Shown piece after piece: positions 31,782 to 40,349 of a stretch of 64,000 nucleotides of DNA. The position numbers were made by a program, and so were the translations under genes. Source of the stretch: Duganella sp. SG902 (GTDB lineage Bacteria > Pseudomonadota > Gammaproteobacteria > Burkholderiales > Burkholderiaceae_D); the NCBI RefSeq assembly GCF_013376005.1, contig NZ_JABMJK010000001.1, positions 62,001 to 126,000 of the forward strand, in the 5' to 3' direction. Below the pieces are notes generated by a model. The model ran no database searches, was not told the DNA's origin, and worked only from the letters and a program-made list of their open reading frames with translations. Numbering within the stretch: position 1 is the stretch's first letter; every line of letters starts with the position of its first letter.

Positions 31782-33151
31782 TGGCATCAAAAATCGTACT
31801 GACTGTTGCGGCAGTACTGGTGGTTGCGGCAGGCGGCACGGCGACGCTGGCGATCCGTCCGCCGGACTTGGCAAGGGTTGGCGCCAACTACGGCGCCAAG
31901 ATCGTGTGCTCCAATGTGTTTATCGCCGGGCGCGACGCGCAGACCGTGCTGGCCGACGATGTGCTGGCGCCGGGCCACCCCGCCCTCAAGCACCTGAAGA
32001 TCACGGTCGACCGGCAGCGCAAAACGGTGCGCGCACAGTTCTTCGGCTTTGTCGGCGACGGCATGGCGGTGTACCGTCCCGGCACAGGTTGCGCGACGGT
32101 GCCGGACGGCGACGTGGCGCAGGCCGCGCAACATCAATTCAATCCGATCAAAATCTGGGCGCCCTCGCCCAACGTTCCCTGGCCCACCGGCTCGCAGGCC
32201 GAGACCAACGCCGCCGTGCAGGCCTTGCTGGAGCAGGACGCGCTGGCCGGTCCTGGCGTGCGCGGCATCGCCGTCATTCATCGCGGCCGGCTGATCGCGC
32301 AGCGCTACGGCACGGGCTTCAACGCCGCGACGCCGCTGCTCGGATGGTCGATGACCAAGACGGTGACGGCGGCGCTGATCGGCATGCAAATCGCGGACGG
32401 CAAGCTGTCGCTGGAACAGAGCGGCTTTTGGCCGGACAAGGCGGACCCGCGCGCCCAGATCACGCTGGCGCAGCTGCTGTCGATGACCAGCGGCTTGCGT
32501 TACAACGAGAGCTACGGCGACGTCTCCGACGTGACACGCATGCTCTACCTCGAACCGGACATGGCGGCCTTCACGGCGGCGCAGCCGCTGGAACATCCGC
32601 CCGGCGGCAAATGGAATTATTCGAGCGGCACCACGGTGCTGCTGTCGCGCATCTGGCAGCGCGCGGCCGGCAACGACGCGCTGGCGCTGCCGCATAACCG
32701 CCTGTTCGCGCCGCTGGGCATGAACAGCGCGGTGCTGGAAGCCGACGCGCGCGGCAATCTGGTCGGCTCCAGCTATATGTACGCCAACACGCTGGACTGG
32801 GCGCGCTTCGGCCAGTTCCTGCTGCAGGACGGCGTATGGCAGGGCAAGCGCATCCTGCCCGCCGGTTACGTCGCCGGCATGCAGCAACCGGTGCCCGCCT
32901 CCGGAGGCCAGTACGGCATGGGCCAGGTGTGGCGCTGGGGCCCGGGCGGCGATACACCGGAGGGCCAGAATCCCGATACCCGCTTCCAGCTGCCGGCCGA
33001 TACCTATTGGATGGAGGGCCACGATGGCCAAAGCATCGCCATCGTGCCGTCGCGGCAGCTAGTGGTGGTCCGGCTTGGGCTGACGCCGCACAAGCTGCTG
33101 TATCAGCCGCAGGCGCTGCTGGCGGCGGTGATCAAGGCGGTCCCGCAATGA
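31781..33151 (+). CDS. Membrane-anchored serine hydrolase (beta-lactamase/esterase family)
   Basis: The 456-residue protein has an N-terminal anchor or signal (IVLTVAAVLVVAAGGTATLA), a leading region of about 120 residues, and a class C beta-lactamase-like domain with SMTK (S190, K193), WNYSSG (Y280) and a late GHDGQSIAI segment replacing the usual KTG-type triad. Enzymes of this family include esterases and D-aminopeptidases as well as beta-lactamases. Its start overlaps the stop of the TonB receptor (TAATG), and its stop overlaps the MaoC-like gene (ATGA). A periplasmic esterase acting on the receptor's ligand is a reasonable inference; antibiotic resistance is not implied. Confidence 0.87.
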   Translation: MASKIVLTVAAVLVVAAGGTATLAIRPPDLARVGANYGAKIVCSNVFIAGRDAQTVLADDVLAPGHPALKHLKITVDRQRKTVRAQFFGFVGDGMAVYRPGTGCATVPDGDVAQAAQHQFNPIKIWAPSPNVPWPTGSQAETNAAVQALLEQDALAGPGVRGIAVIHRGRLIAQRYGTGFNAATPLLGWSMTKTVTAALIGMQIADGKLSLEQSGFWPDKADPRAQITLAQLLSMTSGLRYNESYGDVSDVTRMLYLEPDMAAFTAAQPLEHPPGGKWNYSSGTTVLLSRIWQRAAGNDALALPHNRLFAPLGMNSAVLEADARGNLVGSSYMYANTLDWARFGQFLLQDGVWQGKRILPAGYVAGMQQPVPASGGQYGMGQVWRWGPGGDTPEGQNPDTRFQLPADTYWMEGHDGQSIAIVPSRQLVVVRLGLTPHKLLYQPQALLAAVIKAVPQ

Positions 33152-34074
33152 GCGCCCTGCCTTACGGCCTGCTGCGCCACCAGATGCCGATGCTGATGAC
33201 CGGCGCGCGCGTCTTCGGCCATACTTTGTTCCACGCGCTGCTGCCTTCCCCCGGGCCGTCGCGGACGGATGGCGCGGAGACGGCGGCGCAGCGGCTCGCT
33301 CGGAACATCGCGCCCGTCACGCGGGTAATCGCGGCGCCGCGGCGGGAGCTGGTGGAGCACTACATCGCCTGGGCCGGCGCCGCGCACAGTTACGATGGCC
33401 TCCTGCCCCCGCACATGGTGTCGCAATGGAGCTTGCCGCTGGTGGGCGAGCTGCTGCTGCGCATGCCATACAGGCTGACCGGCGTGATCAACCAGGGGGT
33501 CGGCCTGCGCGCGCATGGCCCGCTGCCGCGCGATGTGCCGCTGCACCTGCGTGCATCCGTCGAGCGGATCGAAGAGACGCCGGGACGCATCAAGGTGGTG
33601 GTGACGGTGATCACCGGCACCGCGCAAGCACCCACGCTGGTGGAGGCGAATCTGCATATGAGCTTTCTGCTGCCCGGTCCGCGCGCGCCCAAAACATCTC
33701 CGGAACGCGCGCCGGAGCCGGACTGGATCACGGCCGGATTGTGGCATGCCGAAGCCGACGACGGCCTGCGCTTCGCGCTGCTGACCGGGGACTTCAATCC
33801 CATCCACTGGTGCGGCCCGGTGGCGCGGCGCTCGGTATTTCGCGGCATGGTGTTGCACGGCTTCGGCAGCTTCGTGCGCAGCTACGAGGTGCTGACGCGA
33901 CAAGGCGTGCCTTTCGACGAAATCGACGTCCGCTTCGTCAAGCCCGTGCCCCTGCCCTGCACCGCGCTATCGGTGCAGGTGGCGCCCGAAGCCAGCACCG
34001 ACACGCAGGGCTGGCGCGCCCTGCGCCTTGCCGGCGCCAGCGATGCGGTACACTTGGCGGGCCGGCTGCGATAG
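33148..34074 (+). CDS. MaoC-like hydratase/dehydratase-fold protein
   Basis: The 308-residue protein has a double hot-dog arrangement. The C-terminal half carries the MaoC signature LLTGDFNPIHW with D215 and H220 as the catalytic pair, followed by GMVLHGFGSFVRSYEVL. The N-terminal half looks like a second, non-catalytic hot-dog. Such enzymes hydrate or dehydrate acyl-CoA or acyl-ACP. It overlaps the serine hydrolase gene by ATGA, an unusual pairing of a periplasmic hydrolase with an acyl-thioester enzyme. Confidence 0.82.
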   Translation: MSALPYGLLRHQMPMLMTGARVFGHTLFHALLPSPGPSRTDGAETAAQRLARNIAPVTRVIAAPRRELVEHYIAWAGAAHSYDGLLPPHMVSQWSLPLVGELLLRMPYRLTGVINQGVGLRAHGPLPRDVPLHLRASVERIEETPGRIKVVVTVITGTAQAPTLVEANLHMSFLLPGPRAPKTSPERAPEPDWITAGLWHAEADDGLRFALLTGDFNPIHWCGPVARRSVFRGMVLHGFGSFVRSYEVLTRQGVPFDEIDVRFVKPVPLPCTALSVQVAPEASTDTQGWRALRLAGASDAVHLAGRLR

Positions 34075-34098
34075 CCCCAACCCACTGAGGAAAGTGCG

Positions 34099-34674
34099 AT
34101 GACAATACTGATACTGGGCCTGATTATTTTTCTCGGACTGCATTCGGTCCGCATCGTCGCGGAGGACTGGCGCAACGCCACACGCGCGCGCATCGGGGAG
34201 AATACATGGAAAGGCCTGTACTCGGTGATCTCGATCATCGGCTTCGTGCTGATCGTGTGGGGCTACAGTGTGGCGCGCGAGGCGCCGGTGGTGATCTGGA
34301 CGCCGCCGCCCTTCACCCGCCATATCGCCGCGCTGCTGGCGGTGATCGCCTTCGTTTTCCTCACCGCCGCCTACGTGCCACGCAACGGCATCAAGGCCAA
34401 ACTGCATCACCCGATGACGCTGGGCGTGAAGACCTGGGCGCTGGCCCACCTGATCGCCAATGGCACACTGCATGACATTGTGCTGTTCGGCGCATTCCTG
34501 GTATGGTCGGTGCTGCTATTCAGCGCCTCGCGCCGGCGCGACCGCGCGGCGGGCACGGTCTACCCGGCCGGCAGCGGCGGCGCCACCGCGCTCACCATCA
34601 CGGCCGGCATCGTCGCCGCCGTGGTGTTCGCCGGCTGGCTGCACGCGCCGTTGATCGGCGTGCGTCCGTTCTAG
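34099..34674 (+). CDS. NnrU-family membrane protein
   Basis: The 191-residue inner-membrane protein has five or six helices and the NnrU features LGLHSVRIVAEDWR near the N-terminus and HPMTLGVKTWALAHLIANG in the middle. NnrU is found near nitric-oxide reductase genes in some bacteria and is related to isoprenoid-modifying NnrU/NnuR membrane enzymes; its reaction is unclear. It lies 24 bases after the MaoC-like gene with GAGGAAA before the ATG, so it is probably the last gene of that operon. No denitrification genes are nearby. Confidence 0.85.
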   Translation: MTILILGLIIFLGLHSVRIVAEDWRNATRARIGENTWKGLYSVISIIGFVLIVWGYSVAREAPVVIWTPPPFTRHIAALLAVIAFVFLTAAYVPRNGIKAKLHHPMTLGVKTWALAHLIANGTLHDIVLFGAFLVWSVLLFSASRRRDRAAGTVYPAGSGGATALTITAGIVAAVVFAGWLHAPLIGVRPF

Positions 34675-35054
34675 TTGCATTTGCCGCGCACCATGGCGGC
34701 GACAATCCATGGAAGCGACAGCGGACCGACCACGCCGACCGGTCCTATCCGGGCCGGTTGCAGTTTGAGCGCATCCTCATGCAGGCAATCCGGCACCTTG
34801 GCGTCATTGAAGGCGCTGGTCATGCGCGACTGCAGGGTCGCGGTTTCCGCGCGCAGCACGCCGGCCTGTTGATTGGCGGCCGGCTCCGGGCGTGGATCTT
34901 CAGCGATGGTTTCGCGCACCGCCTTGCGGATCACTTCCTCCGTGATGCCGGGCGCGGACGGCGGCGGCGCCGAAAGGTCGAGCGATGGCGGCGCTTGCTG
35001 GGCGGAGGCGCTCACCGCTTGCGCGGCCAGCCAGGCGGCAAGCCCGCGCTTCAT
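34671..35054 (-). CDS. Small exported protein, unknown
   Basis: The 127-residue protein has a signal peptide (MKRGLAAWLAAQAVSASAQ, cleavage near residue 19), a proline-rich mature start, a helical region (TEEVIRKAVRETIAED and LRAETATLQSRMTSAFND) and a C-terminal region with two cysteines (C90, C126) that may form a disulfide. I do not recognise a family. The start overlaps the stop of the diguanylate cyclase gene (ATGA), so the two are coupled and it closes the efflux operon. Confidence 0.65.
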   Translation of the reverse strand: MKRGLAAWLAAQAVSASAQQAPPSLDLSAPPPSAPGITEEVIRKAVRETIAEDPRPEPAANQQAGVLRAETATLQSRMTSAFNDAKVPDCLHEDALKLQPARIGPVGVVGPLSLPWIVAAMVRGKCN

Positions 35055-36076
35055 GTCGCCACCTCCTCCGCCACCCGCACCGCATTGCGGCCGCCCTGCT
35101 TGGCCGCGTACAGCATCTTGTCGGCCTGCGCCAGCCAGTCGGCCGGCGCATGGTCCTTGTCCATGTAGGCCACGCCGATGGAGATCGTGATCGGGTGCCC
35201 TTCCAGCAGCGTGGACGAGGCCACCGCCGCGCGCAATCCTTCCGCCAGCCGCTCGGCCGCGCTCAGGCCGGCGCCGCAGGCCATGATCGCAAACTCCTCG
35301 CCGCCGTAGCGGAAAATGTAATCGGAGGAACGGGTATGGCGCCGCATCAGTTCCGCCAGCCGTATCAGCACCTTGTCGCCCGCCGCGTGGCCGTACTGGT
35401 CGTTGACCTGCTTGAAGTGATCCAGGTCCAGCAACAGCAGGCTCGATTCGAGATGCGGCCGACGCTCCTGCGCGTGTTCCGCCAGCCGGCGCTCCATGGC
35501 GCGGCGGTTGCCGACGCCGGTCAGGAAATCCAGTTCCGCCGCCGTGTGCAGCGCCTTGTTCTGCAAGCCGGTGCGGTGCGAGAAAATGTAGGCGAACAGG
35601 TTCACCAGCCCGATGGTCACCACGATGGTCATCAGGTTGACCACTTCCAGCCGCGACACCAGTATGCAGACCAGCACCACCAGCCCGAAGCTGTTGATCG
35701 CCAGCGCCACCGCCGGCCGCAACACGAAATACGCGGCGATCATGGTCGGGTACACCCAGTACACCAGCGAGACGCCACGCATGTACACCGTCGCCAGCAT
35801 CCCCGAGGAATAGAAAATGGTCACCACCAGCCCGGCGACCTGGTAGCGGCCGGTGCGCCATACGTGCACGATCACCACCGACATGCCGATCACCATCGCC
35901 AGGTCCACCGCCGCCGACAGCCAGGCGCCCTGCAACAGGCGATAAATGCCAAACGGGAGGATGCTCGGCACACTGAGGGCGCACAGCAGCATCAGGATGA
36001 TTTCCTCCTGGCGGCGCTGGCGCCCTCCCGACAGCCAGCGCCAGCGGCCGGCGTTGGCTTTGTCGGTCCCTTTCAT
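35051..36076 (-). CDS. Membrane diguanylate cyclase (GGDEF)
   Basis: The 341-residue protein has about six transmembrane helices in residues 25-190 and a C-terminal GGDEF domain with DLDHFKQVNDQYGHAAGD and the active signature YGGEEF (GGEEF about 257-261). An RSSD motif five residues before it fits the inhibitory RxxD site, so it is probably an active, product-inhibited cyclase making c-di-GMP. Its start is eight bases after the RND permease stop, on the same strand, so it appears co-transcribed with the efflux pump. No EAL domain is present. Confidence 0.9.
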   Translation of the reverse strand: MKGTDKANAGRWRWLSGGRQRRQEEIILMLLCALSVPSILPFGIYRLLQGAWLSAAVDLAMVIGMSVVIVHVWRTGRYQVAGLVVTIFYSSGMLATVYMRGVSLVYWVYPTMIAAYFVLRPAVALAINSFGLVVLVCILVSRLEVVNLMTIVVTIGLVNLFAYIFSHRTGLQNKALHTAAELDFLTGVGNRRAMERRLAEHAQERRPHLESSLLLLDLDHFKQVNDQYGHAAGDKVLIRLAELMRRHTRSSDYIFRYGGEEFAIMACGAGLSAAERLAEGLRAAVASSTLLEGHPITISIGVAYMDKDHAPADWLAQADKMLYAAKQGGRNAVRVAEEVAT

Positions 36077-36084
36077 GACGGCGC

Positions 36085-39000
36085 TCAGTGGGCACCTTGC
36101 GGCGAAGGCGCATCCGGTGCGCCGGGCGCGGCGTCGGCCGGCTTGGCTTCCGCCTTGTGTTCACCCGCCAGGAACATATACATGGCGGGCACCACGAACA
36201 GCGTGAACAAGGTGCCGATCGACAGGCCGGTGAAGATCACCAGGCCCATGGCGTGACGGCCGGCCGCGCCGGCGCCCGAGGCGATCACCAGCGGCACCAC
36301 GCCGAACACCATGGCGGCGGTGGTCATCAGGATAGGACGCAGACGGGTGGCGGCCGCCTCCTCGATCGCCTCGCGCTTGGACTTGCCGGCCTCGCGCAGG
36401 TGATTGGCCACCTCCACGATCAGGATGCCGTGCTTGGAGATGAGGCCCATCAGCGTCACCAGCCCCACCTGCGTGTAGATGTTGATCGACGCGAAGCCGA
36501 GGAAAATAAACGTCATCGCGCCGAACAGCGCCATCGGCACCGAGAACAGGATCACCACCGGGTCGCGGAAGCTTTCAAACTGCGCCGCCAGCGCCAGGAA
36601 CACGATGATGATCGCGAACAGCATGGTCACCAGGAAGCCGCCCGACTCCGCCGCGTACTGGCGCGATTCGCCCGAGAAGTCCGCCGTGTAGCCCGATGGC
36701 GCCACTTCCTTCAGCGCGTCGCGCAGGTACTGCTGGATCTCGCCCTGCGAGGCCCCGGTCACGCCGGAGATGGTGGCGGAGTTCAGCTGCTGGAAGCGGG
36801 TGATCGATTCCGGCTGCACGCTGTACTTGATGCTCGCAACCGTGCTGGCCGGGATCATGTCGCCGCTCGGCGTCTTGATGTAGAAGTCCAGCACGTCGCT
36901 CGGGTTGAGGCGGTCCACCTGCTGCACCTGCGGGATCACCTTGTACGAACGGCCCGAGATCGAGAAGTAGTTGACGTAGCCGCCGCCCAGCGCCGCCGCC
37001 ATGGCGTTGCCGAAGTCCTGCTGCGTCAGGCCCAGCGTGGCCAGCTTGTCGCGGTCCACGTCCACGCGCGCCTGCGGCGTGTCGATCTTCAGGTCGACGT
37101 CGACGAAGTAGAACTTGTTGTCTTTCTGCGCTTTTTCCAGCACCGCGTGCGCCACCGTGTTCAGGTTCTCGAACGGTTCGGTGGTGGTGATCACGAACTG
37201 CACCGGCAGGCCCGAGCTGCCCGGCAACGCCGGGAACTGGAACGCCGCCACGCGGCCGCCGGCGATGCCGTTCCACTTGGCCTGCAGCTCCTGCTGGATC
37301 TCGTGCGCCGAGCGGGTGCGCTTGTCCCACGATTTGAACAGCACACCGCCGATGCCGGCATTGGTGGTCGGCACGCCGGTGATCTGGAACATCTGCTCAT
37401 ATTCCGGCAACGACTTGGCGACCTCGAAAATCTGCTTGGCGTAGGCCTGCATCTGGTCCGAGGTGGCGGTAGGCGCGCCCACCACCTGCGACAGCACGAT
37501 GCCCTGGTCCTCTTCCGGGGCCAGCTCGGACTGCGACATTTTGAACTGCAAAATCAGCAGCACAAACACGATCACGCCAAACACGATCAGCACCGGCCAG
37601 GTGTTCAGCAAACTATGCAGCACGCGCAGATAGCCGTTGTGGACCTTCTCGAACACGCGGTCGATGGCCTTGACGAACTTGCCCTCATCCTGCGAATGGT
37701 CGAAGAAGTGCCCGCACATCATGGGCGACAGCGTCAGCGCCACAATGCCGGACACCGCCACCGCGCCAGCCAGCGTGAAGGCGAACTCGGTGAACAGCGC
37801 GCCGGTCAGGCCGCCCTGGAAGCCGATCGGCACGTACACCGCGATCAGCACCACGGTCATCGCCAGGATAGGGCTGCCCAGCTCACGCGCGGCGATGATG
37901 GCGGCGTCGAACGGCGTCATGCCGGCCTTCATGTGGCGGTCCACGTTCTCCACCACGATGATGGCGTCGTCCACCACCAGGCCGATGGCCAGCACGATCG
38001 CCAACAGCGTCAGCAGGTTGATCGAGTAGCCCAGCATCAGCATCACGAAGAAGGTGCCGATCAGCGACAGCGGCATGGCCACCACCGGCACGATCACCGC
38101 GCGGAAGCTGCCCAGGAACAGATAGATCACCACCGTCACGATGATCAGCGCCTCCACCAGCGTTTTCACCACTTCCTCGATCGAGGTGTTGATGAACTCC
38201 GTGGAGTCGTAGACGATTTCACCGGTCAGGCCCGACGGCAGCTGGTCGCGGATGGCCGGGAAGGCTTCGCGCACGCGCTTGGCCACGTCCAGGATGTTGG
38301 CCTCCGGCGCCACCTTGATACCGATGAACACCGAACGCACGCCGCTGAACGCCACGTTGAAGTCGTAGTTTTCCGATCCCAGCGTGACGGTGGCGATATC
38401 CTCCAGCCGCACGATGGCGCCACCGGCCTGCTTGACGGCCAGCTGTTTGAACTCATCCACCGTGTGCAGGTCGGTGCCGGCGGTCAGCGGCACGGTCACC
38501 ATCTGGCCCTTGGTCGAACCCAGGCCGGCCAGGTAGTTGTTGGCGGCCAGCGCCTGGCTGACCTCCGCCGCGGTGACGCCGTGCGCCGCCATCTTGCCTG
38601 CGTCCAGCCATGCGCGCAGCGCGAACTGGCGCGCGCCCAGCAGCTCGGCGGTCTGCACACCCTGGATCGAATCCAGCTTGGGCTTGACCACGCGCGCCAG
38701 GAAGTCGGTCACGTTATTGGTCGGCAGCGTGTCGCTGTAGAAGCCCATGTACATGGCGTCCGTGGTCTGGCCGGTCTGCACCGTCAGCACCGGTTGTTGC
38801 GCCTGTTGCGGCAGCTGGTTCTTGACCGAGTTGACCTGGGTGGTGATCTCGGTCAGCGCGCGGTTGGAATCGTAGTTCAGGCGCAGCGTGGCGGTGATGG
38901 TGGACACGCCGCTGTTGGACGACGAGGACAGGTAGTCGATGCCCTGCGCCTGCGCGATGGCCGATTCCAGCGGCTGGGTGATGAAACCCGCCACCGTGGC

Positions 39001-39168
39001 CGCATCCGCGCCGTAGTAGGTGGTGGAGATGGTGACCACCGCGTTCTGCGTCTTCGGATACTGGTTGATCGGAAGGCTGAACAGCGAGCGCAAACCCAGC
39101 ACCACGATCAGTAAACTGATCACGCTGGCCAGCACCGGCCGTTTGATGAAGATGTCGGTAAAGTTCAT
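36085..39168 (-). CDS. RND multidrug efflux permease (HAE1 family)
   Basis: The 1027-residue inner-membrane transporter begins MNFTDIFIKRPVLASVISLL, the usual start of HAE1 pumps, and has 12 helices with two large periplasmic loops. The proton-relay aspartate pair is D400-D401 in IGLVVDDAIIVVENV. By its overall sequence it looks closer to MexI/MexK-like pumps than to AcrB. It exports hydrophobic compounds by proton antiport through a tripartite complex with the adaptor and outer-membrane genes beside it. Operon order is outer-membrane factor, adaptor, permease, then cyclase. Confidence 0.93.
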   Translation of the reverse strand: MNFTDIFIKRPVLASVISLLIVVLGLRSLFSLPINQYPKTQNAVVTISTTYYGADAATVAGFITQPLESAIAQAQGIDYLSSSSNSGVSTITATLRLNYDSNRALTEITTQVNSVKNQLPQQAQQPVLTVQTGQTTDAMYMGFYSDTLPTNNVTDFLARVVKPKLDSIQGVQTAELLGARQFALRAWLDAGKMAAHGVTAAEVSQALAANNYLAGLGSTKGQMVTVPLTAGTDLHTVDEFKQLAVKQAGGAIVRLEDIATVTLGSENYDFNVAFSGVRSVFIGIKVAPEANILDVAKRVREAFPAIRDQLPSGLTGEIVYDSTEFINTSIEEVVKTLVEALIIVTVVIYLFLGSFRAVIVPVVAMPLSLIGTFFVMLMLGYSINLLTLLAIVLAIGLVVDDAIIVVENVDRHMKAGMTPFDAAIIAARELGSPILAMTVVLIAVYVPIGFQGGLTGALFTEFAFTLAGAVAVSGIVALTLSPMMCGHFFDHSQDEGKFVKAIDRVFEKVHNGYLRVLHSLLNTWPVLIVFGVIVFVLLILQFKMSQSELAPEEDQGIVLSQVVGAPTATSDQMQAYAKQIFEVAKSLPEYEQMFQITGVPTTNAGIGGVLFKSWDKRTRSAHEIQQELQAKWNGIAGGRVAAFQFPALPGSSGLPVQFVITTTEPFENLNTVAHAVLEKAQKDNKFYFVDVDLKIDTPQARVDVDRDKLATLGLTQQDFGNAMAAALGGGYVNYFSISGRSYKVIPQVQQVDRLNPSDVLDFYIKTPSGDMIPASTVASIKYSVQPESITRFQQLNSATISGVTGASQGEIQQYLRDALKEVAPSGYTADFSGESRQYAAESGGFLVTMLFAIIIVFLALAAQFESFRDPVVILFSVPMALFGAMTFIFLGFASINIYTQVGLVTLMGLISKHGILIVEVANHLREAGKSKREAIEEAAATRLRPILMTTAAMVFGVVPLVIASGAGAAGRHAMGLVIFTGLSIGTLFTLFVVPAMYMFLAGEHKAEAKPADAAPGAPDAPSPQGAH

Positions 39169-39180
39169 GGCGCGCTATCC

Positions 39181-40326
39181 TCAGTGTTCCTGCGGCGTCG
39201 GATTCGGGCTGTTGGCCGGCTGCACCTTGTTGTCGATGGTGGCCGGCGTGCCGTTCTTCAGTTTCAGCTGGCCGCTGGTGACCACGGTCTGGCCTTCCTT
39301 CAAGCCGGTGAGGATGGCCACCTGGTCGCCGCGGGTCGGGCCGGTGGTGATGAACACCTGCTGCGCCACCAGGTAAGGCTGGCCCTTGTCATCCTTGAGC
39401 GTGTCCTTGGCGTTGGCCGGCGGCGGCGCCAGCACGAACACGGTCGAGCCATACGGGTTGTAGGTGATGGCGGTCTGCGGCAGGGTCAGGTATTTTTTCT
39501 GCTCGCCCTGGTCCAGCGCCACGTTGGCGAACATGCCCGGCAACAGCTGGCGCTTGGCGTTCGGCACGGTGGCCTGCACCTGCACGTTGCGGGTGGCCGA
39601 ATCCACCTTCGGGCTGATGGAGGTGACCTTGGCCGGGAAGGCCACGCCCGGATAGGCGTCGCTGCTCAGGTTCAGTTTCTGGCCGATGGACAGGCTGGCC
39701 AGCTGCTTTTGCGGCACGAAGAAATCGACGTACACGGTATCGATGGTTTGCAGCGTCACCAGCTTGTCGCCCGGGTTCAGGTACTGGCCCGGATTGATGG
39801 CGGTGATCCCCAGCTTGCCGGCGAACGGCGCGCGGATGGTCTTCTTGTCGACCAGCGCCTTTTGCTGGGCGACCAGCGCCTGCTTGCTCTTCAGGTCCGC
39901 CTCGTCGGCGTCGACCTGCGCCTGCGAGATGGCTTGCGCCGCCAGTTGCAGCTTGTCGCGCTTGAGGGTGGTGGCCGACAGGTCGGCGGACGCCTGCAGG
40001 GCGCGCAGTTGCGCGATGTCGGAATCGGCGTTCAGTTCAAACAGCACCTGCCCCGCCTTCACCTCGTCGCCCGACTTGAAGCGCACCGCGCGCACCAGGC
40101 CCGCGATCTCGGTGGTGACGTCGACGCCGCGCACCGGCGCCAGCGTGCCCACGGAGCTGAGCTGCGGCTGCCATTCGGCCGTCTGCGCCTTGACGGCGGT
40201 GACCACTTGCGCGCCCGGCTTGGGCGAACTGGCGATCAGTTTTTTAATCTGCATGTACTTCCCGAAGGCCAGCACCGCGACCAGTAAAAGAACGGCGCCT
40301 ACCATGATGAGCATACGCTTGGTCAT
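39181..40326 (-). CDS. RND periplasmic adaptor (membrane-fusion protein)
   Basis: The 381-residue protein has an N-terminal membrane anchor (MLIMVGAVLLLVAVLAFG), the lipoyl-like halves around GTLAPVRGVDVTTEIAGLVRAV and TIRAPFAGKLGITAINPGQY, a helical hairpin between them and a beta-barrel region. It bridges permease and outer-membrane channel. The ATG at 40326 follows GGAG and is preferred over the in-frame ATG 15 codons upstream. The gene lies 12 bases before the permease gene. Confidence 0.92.
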   Translation of the reverse strand: MTKRMLIMVGAVLLLVAVLAFGKYMQIKKLIASSPKPGAQVVTAVKAQTAEWQPQLSSVGTLAPVRGVDVTTEIAGLVRAVRFKSGDEVKAGQVLFELNADSDIAQLRALQASADLSATTLKRDKLQLAAQAISQAQVDADEADLKSKQALVAQQKALVDKKTIRAPFAGKLGITAINPGQYLNPGDKLVTLQTIDTVYVDFFVPQKQLASLSIGQKLNLSSDAYPGVAFPAKVTSISPKVDSATRNVQVQATVPNAKRQLLPGMFANVALDQGEQKKYLTLPQTAITYNPYGSTVFVLAPPPANAKDTLKDDKGQPYLVAQQVFITTGPTRGDQVAILTGLKEGQTVVTSGQLKLKNGTPATIDNKVQPANSPNPTPQEH

Positions 40327-40349
40327 GAAGTTATCTCCTGCAGTATTGA

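Noticed and set aside
31781..33151. Calling the serine hydrolase an AmpC beta-lactamase
   Set aside because: It has SxxK and a tyrosine motif shared with esterases, an extra N-terminal region and coupling to a TonB receptor; the class C KTG motif is not clear.
34099..34674. A denitrification locus because of the NnrU protein
   Set aside because: No nitric-oxide or nitrite reductase gene is nearby.
36088..39114. A 1008-codon open frame on the plus strand opposite the RND permease gene
   Set aside because: It is the antisense shadow of a high-GC gene: very rich in His, Arg, Gln and Val, with no domain and no start signal.
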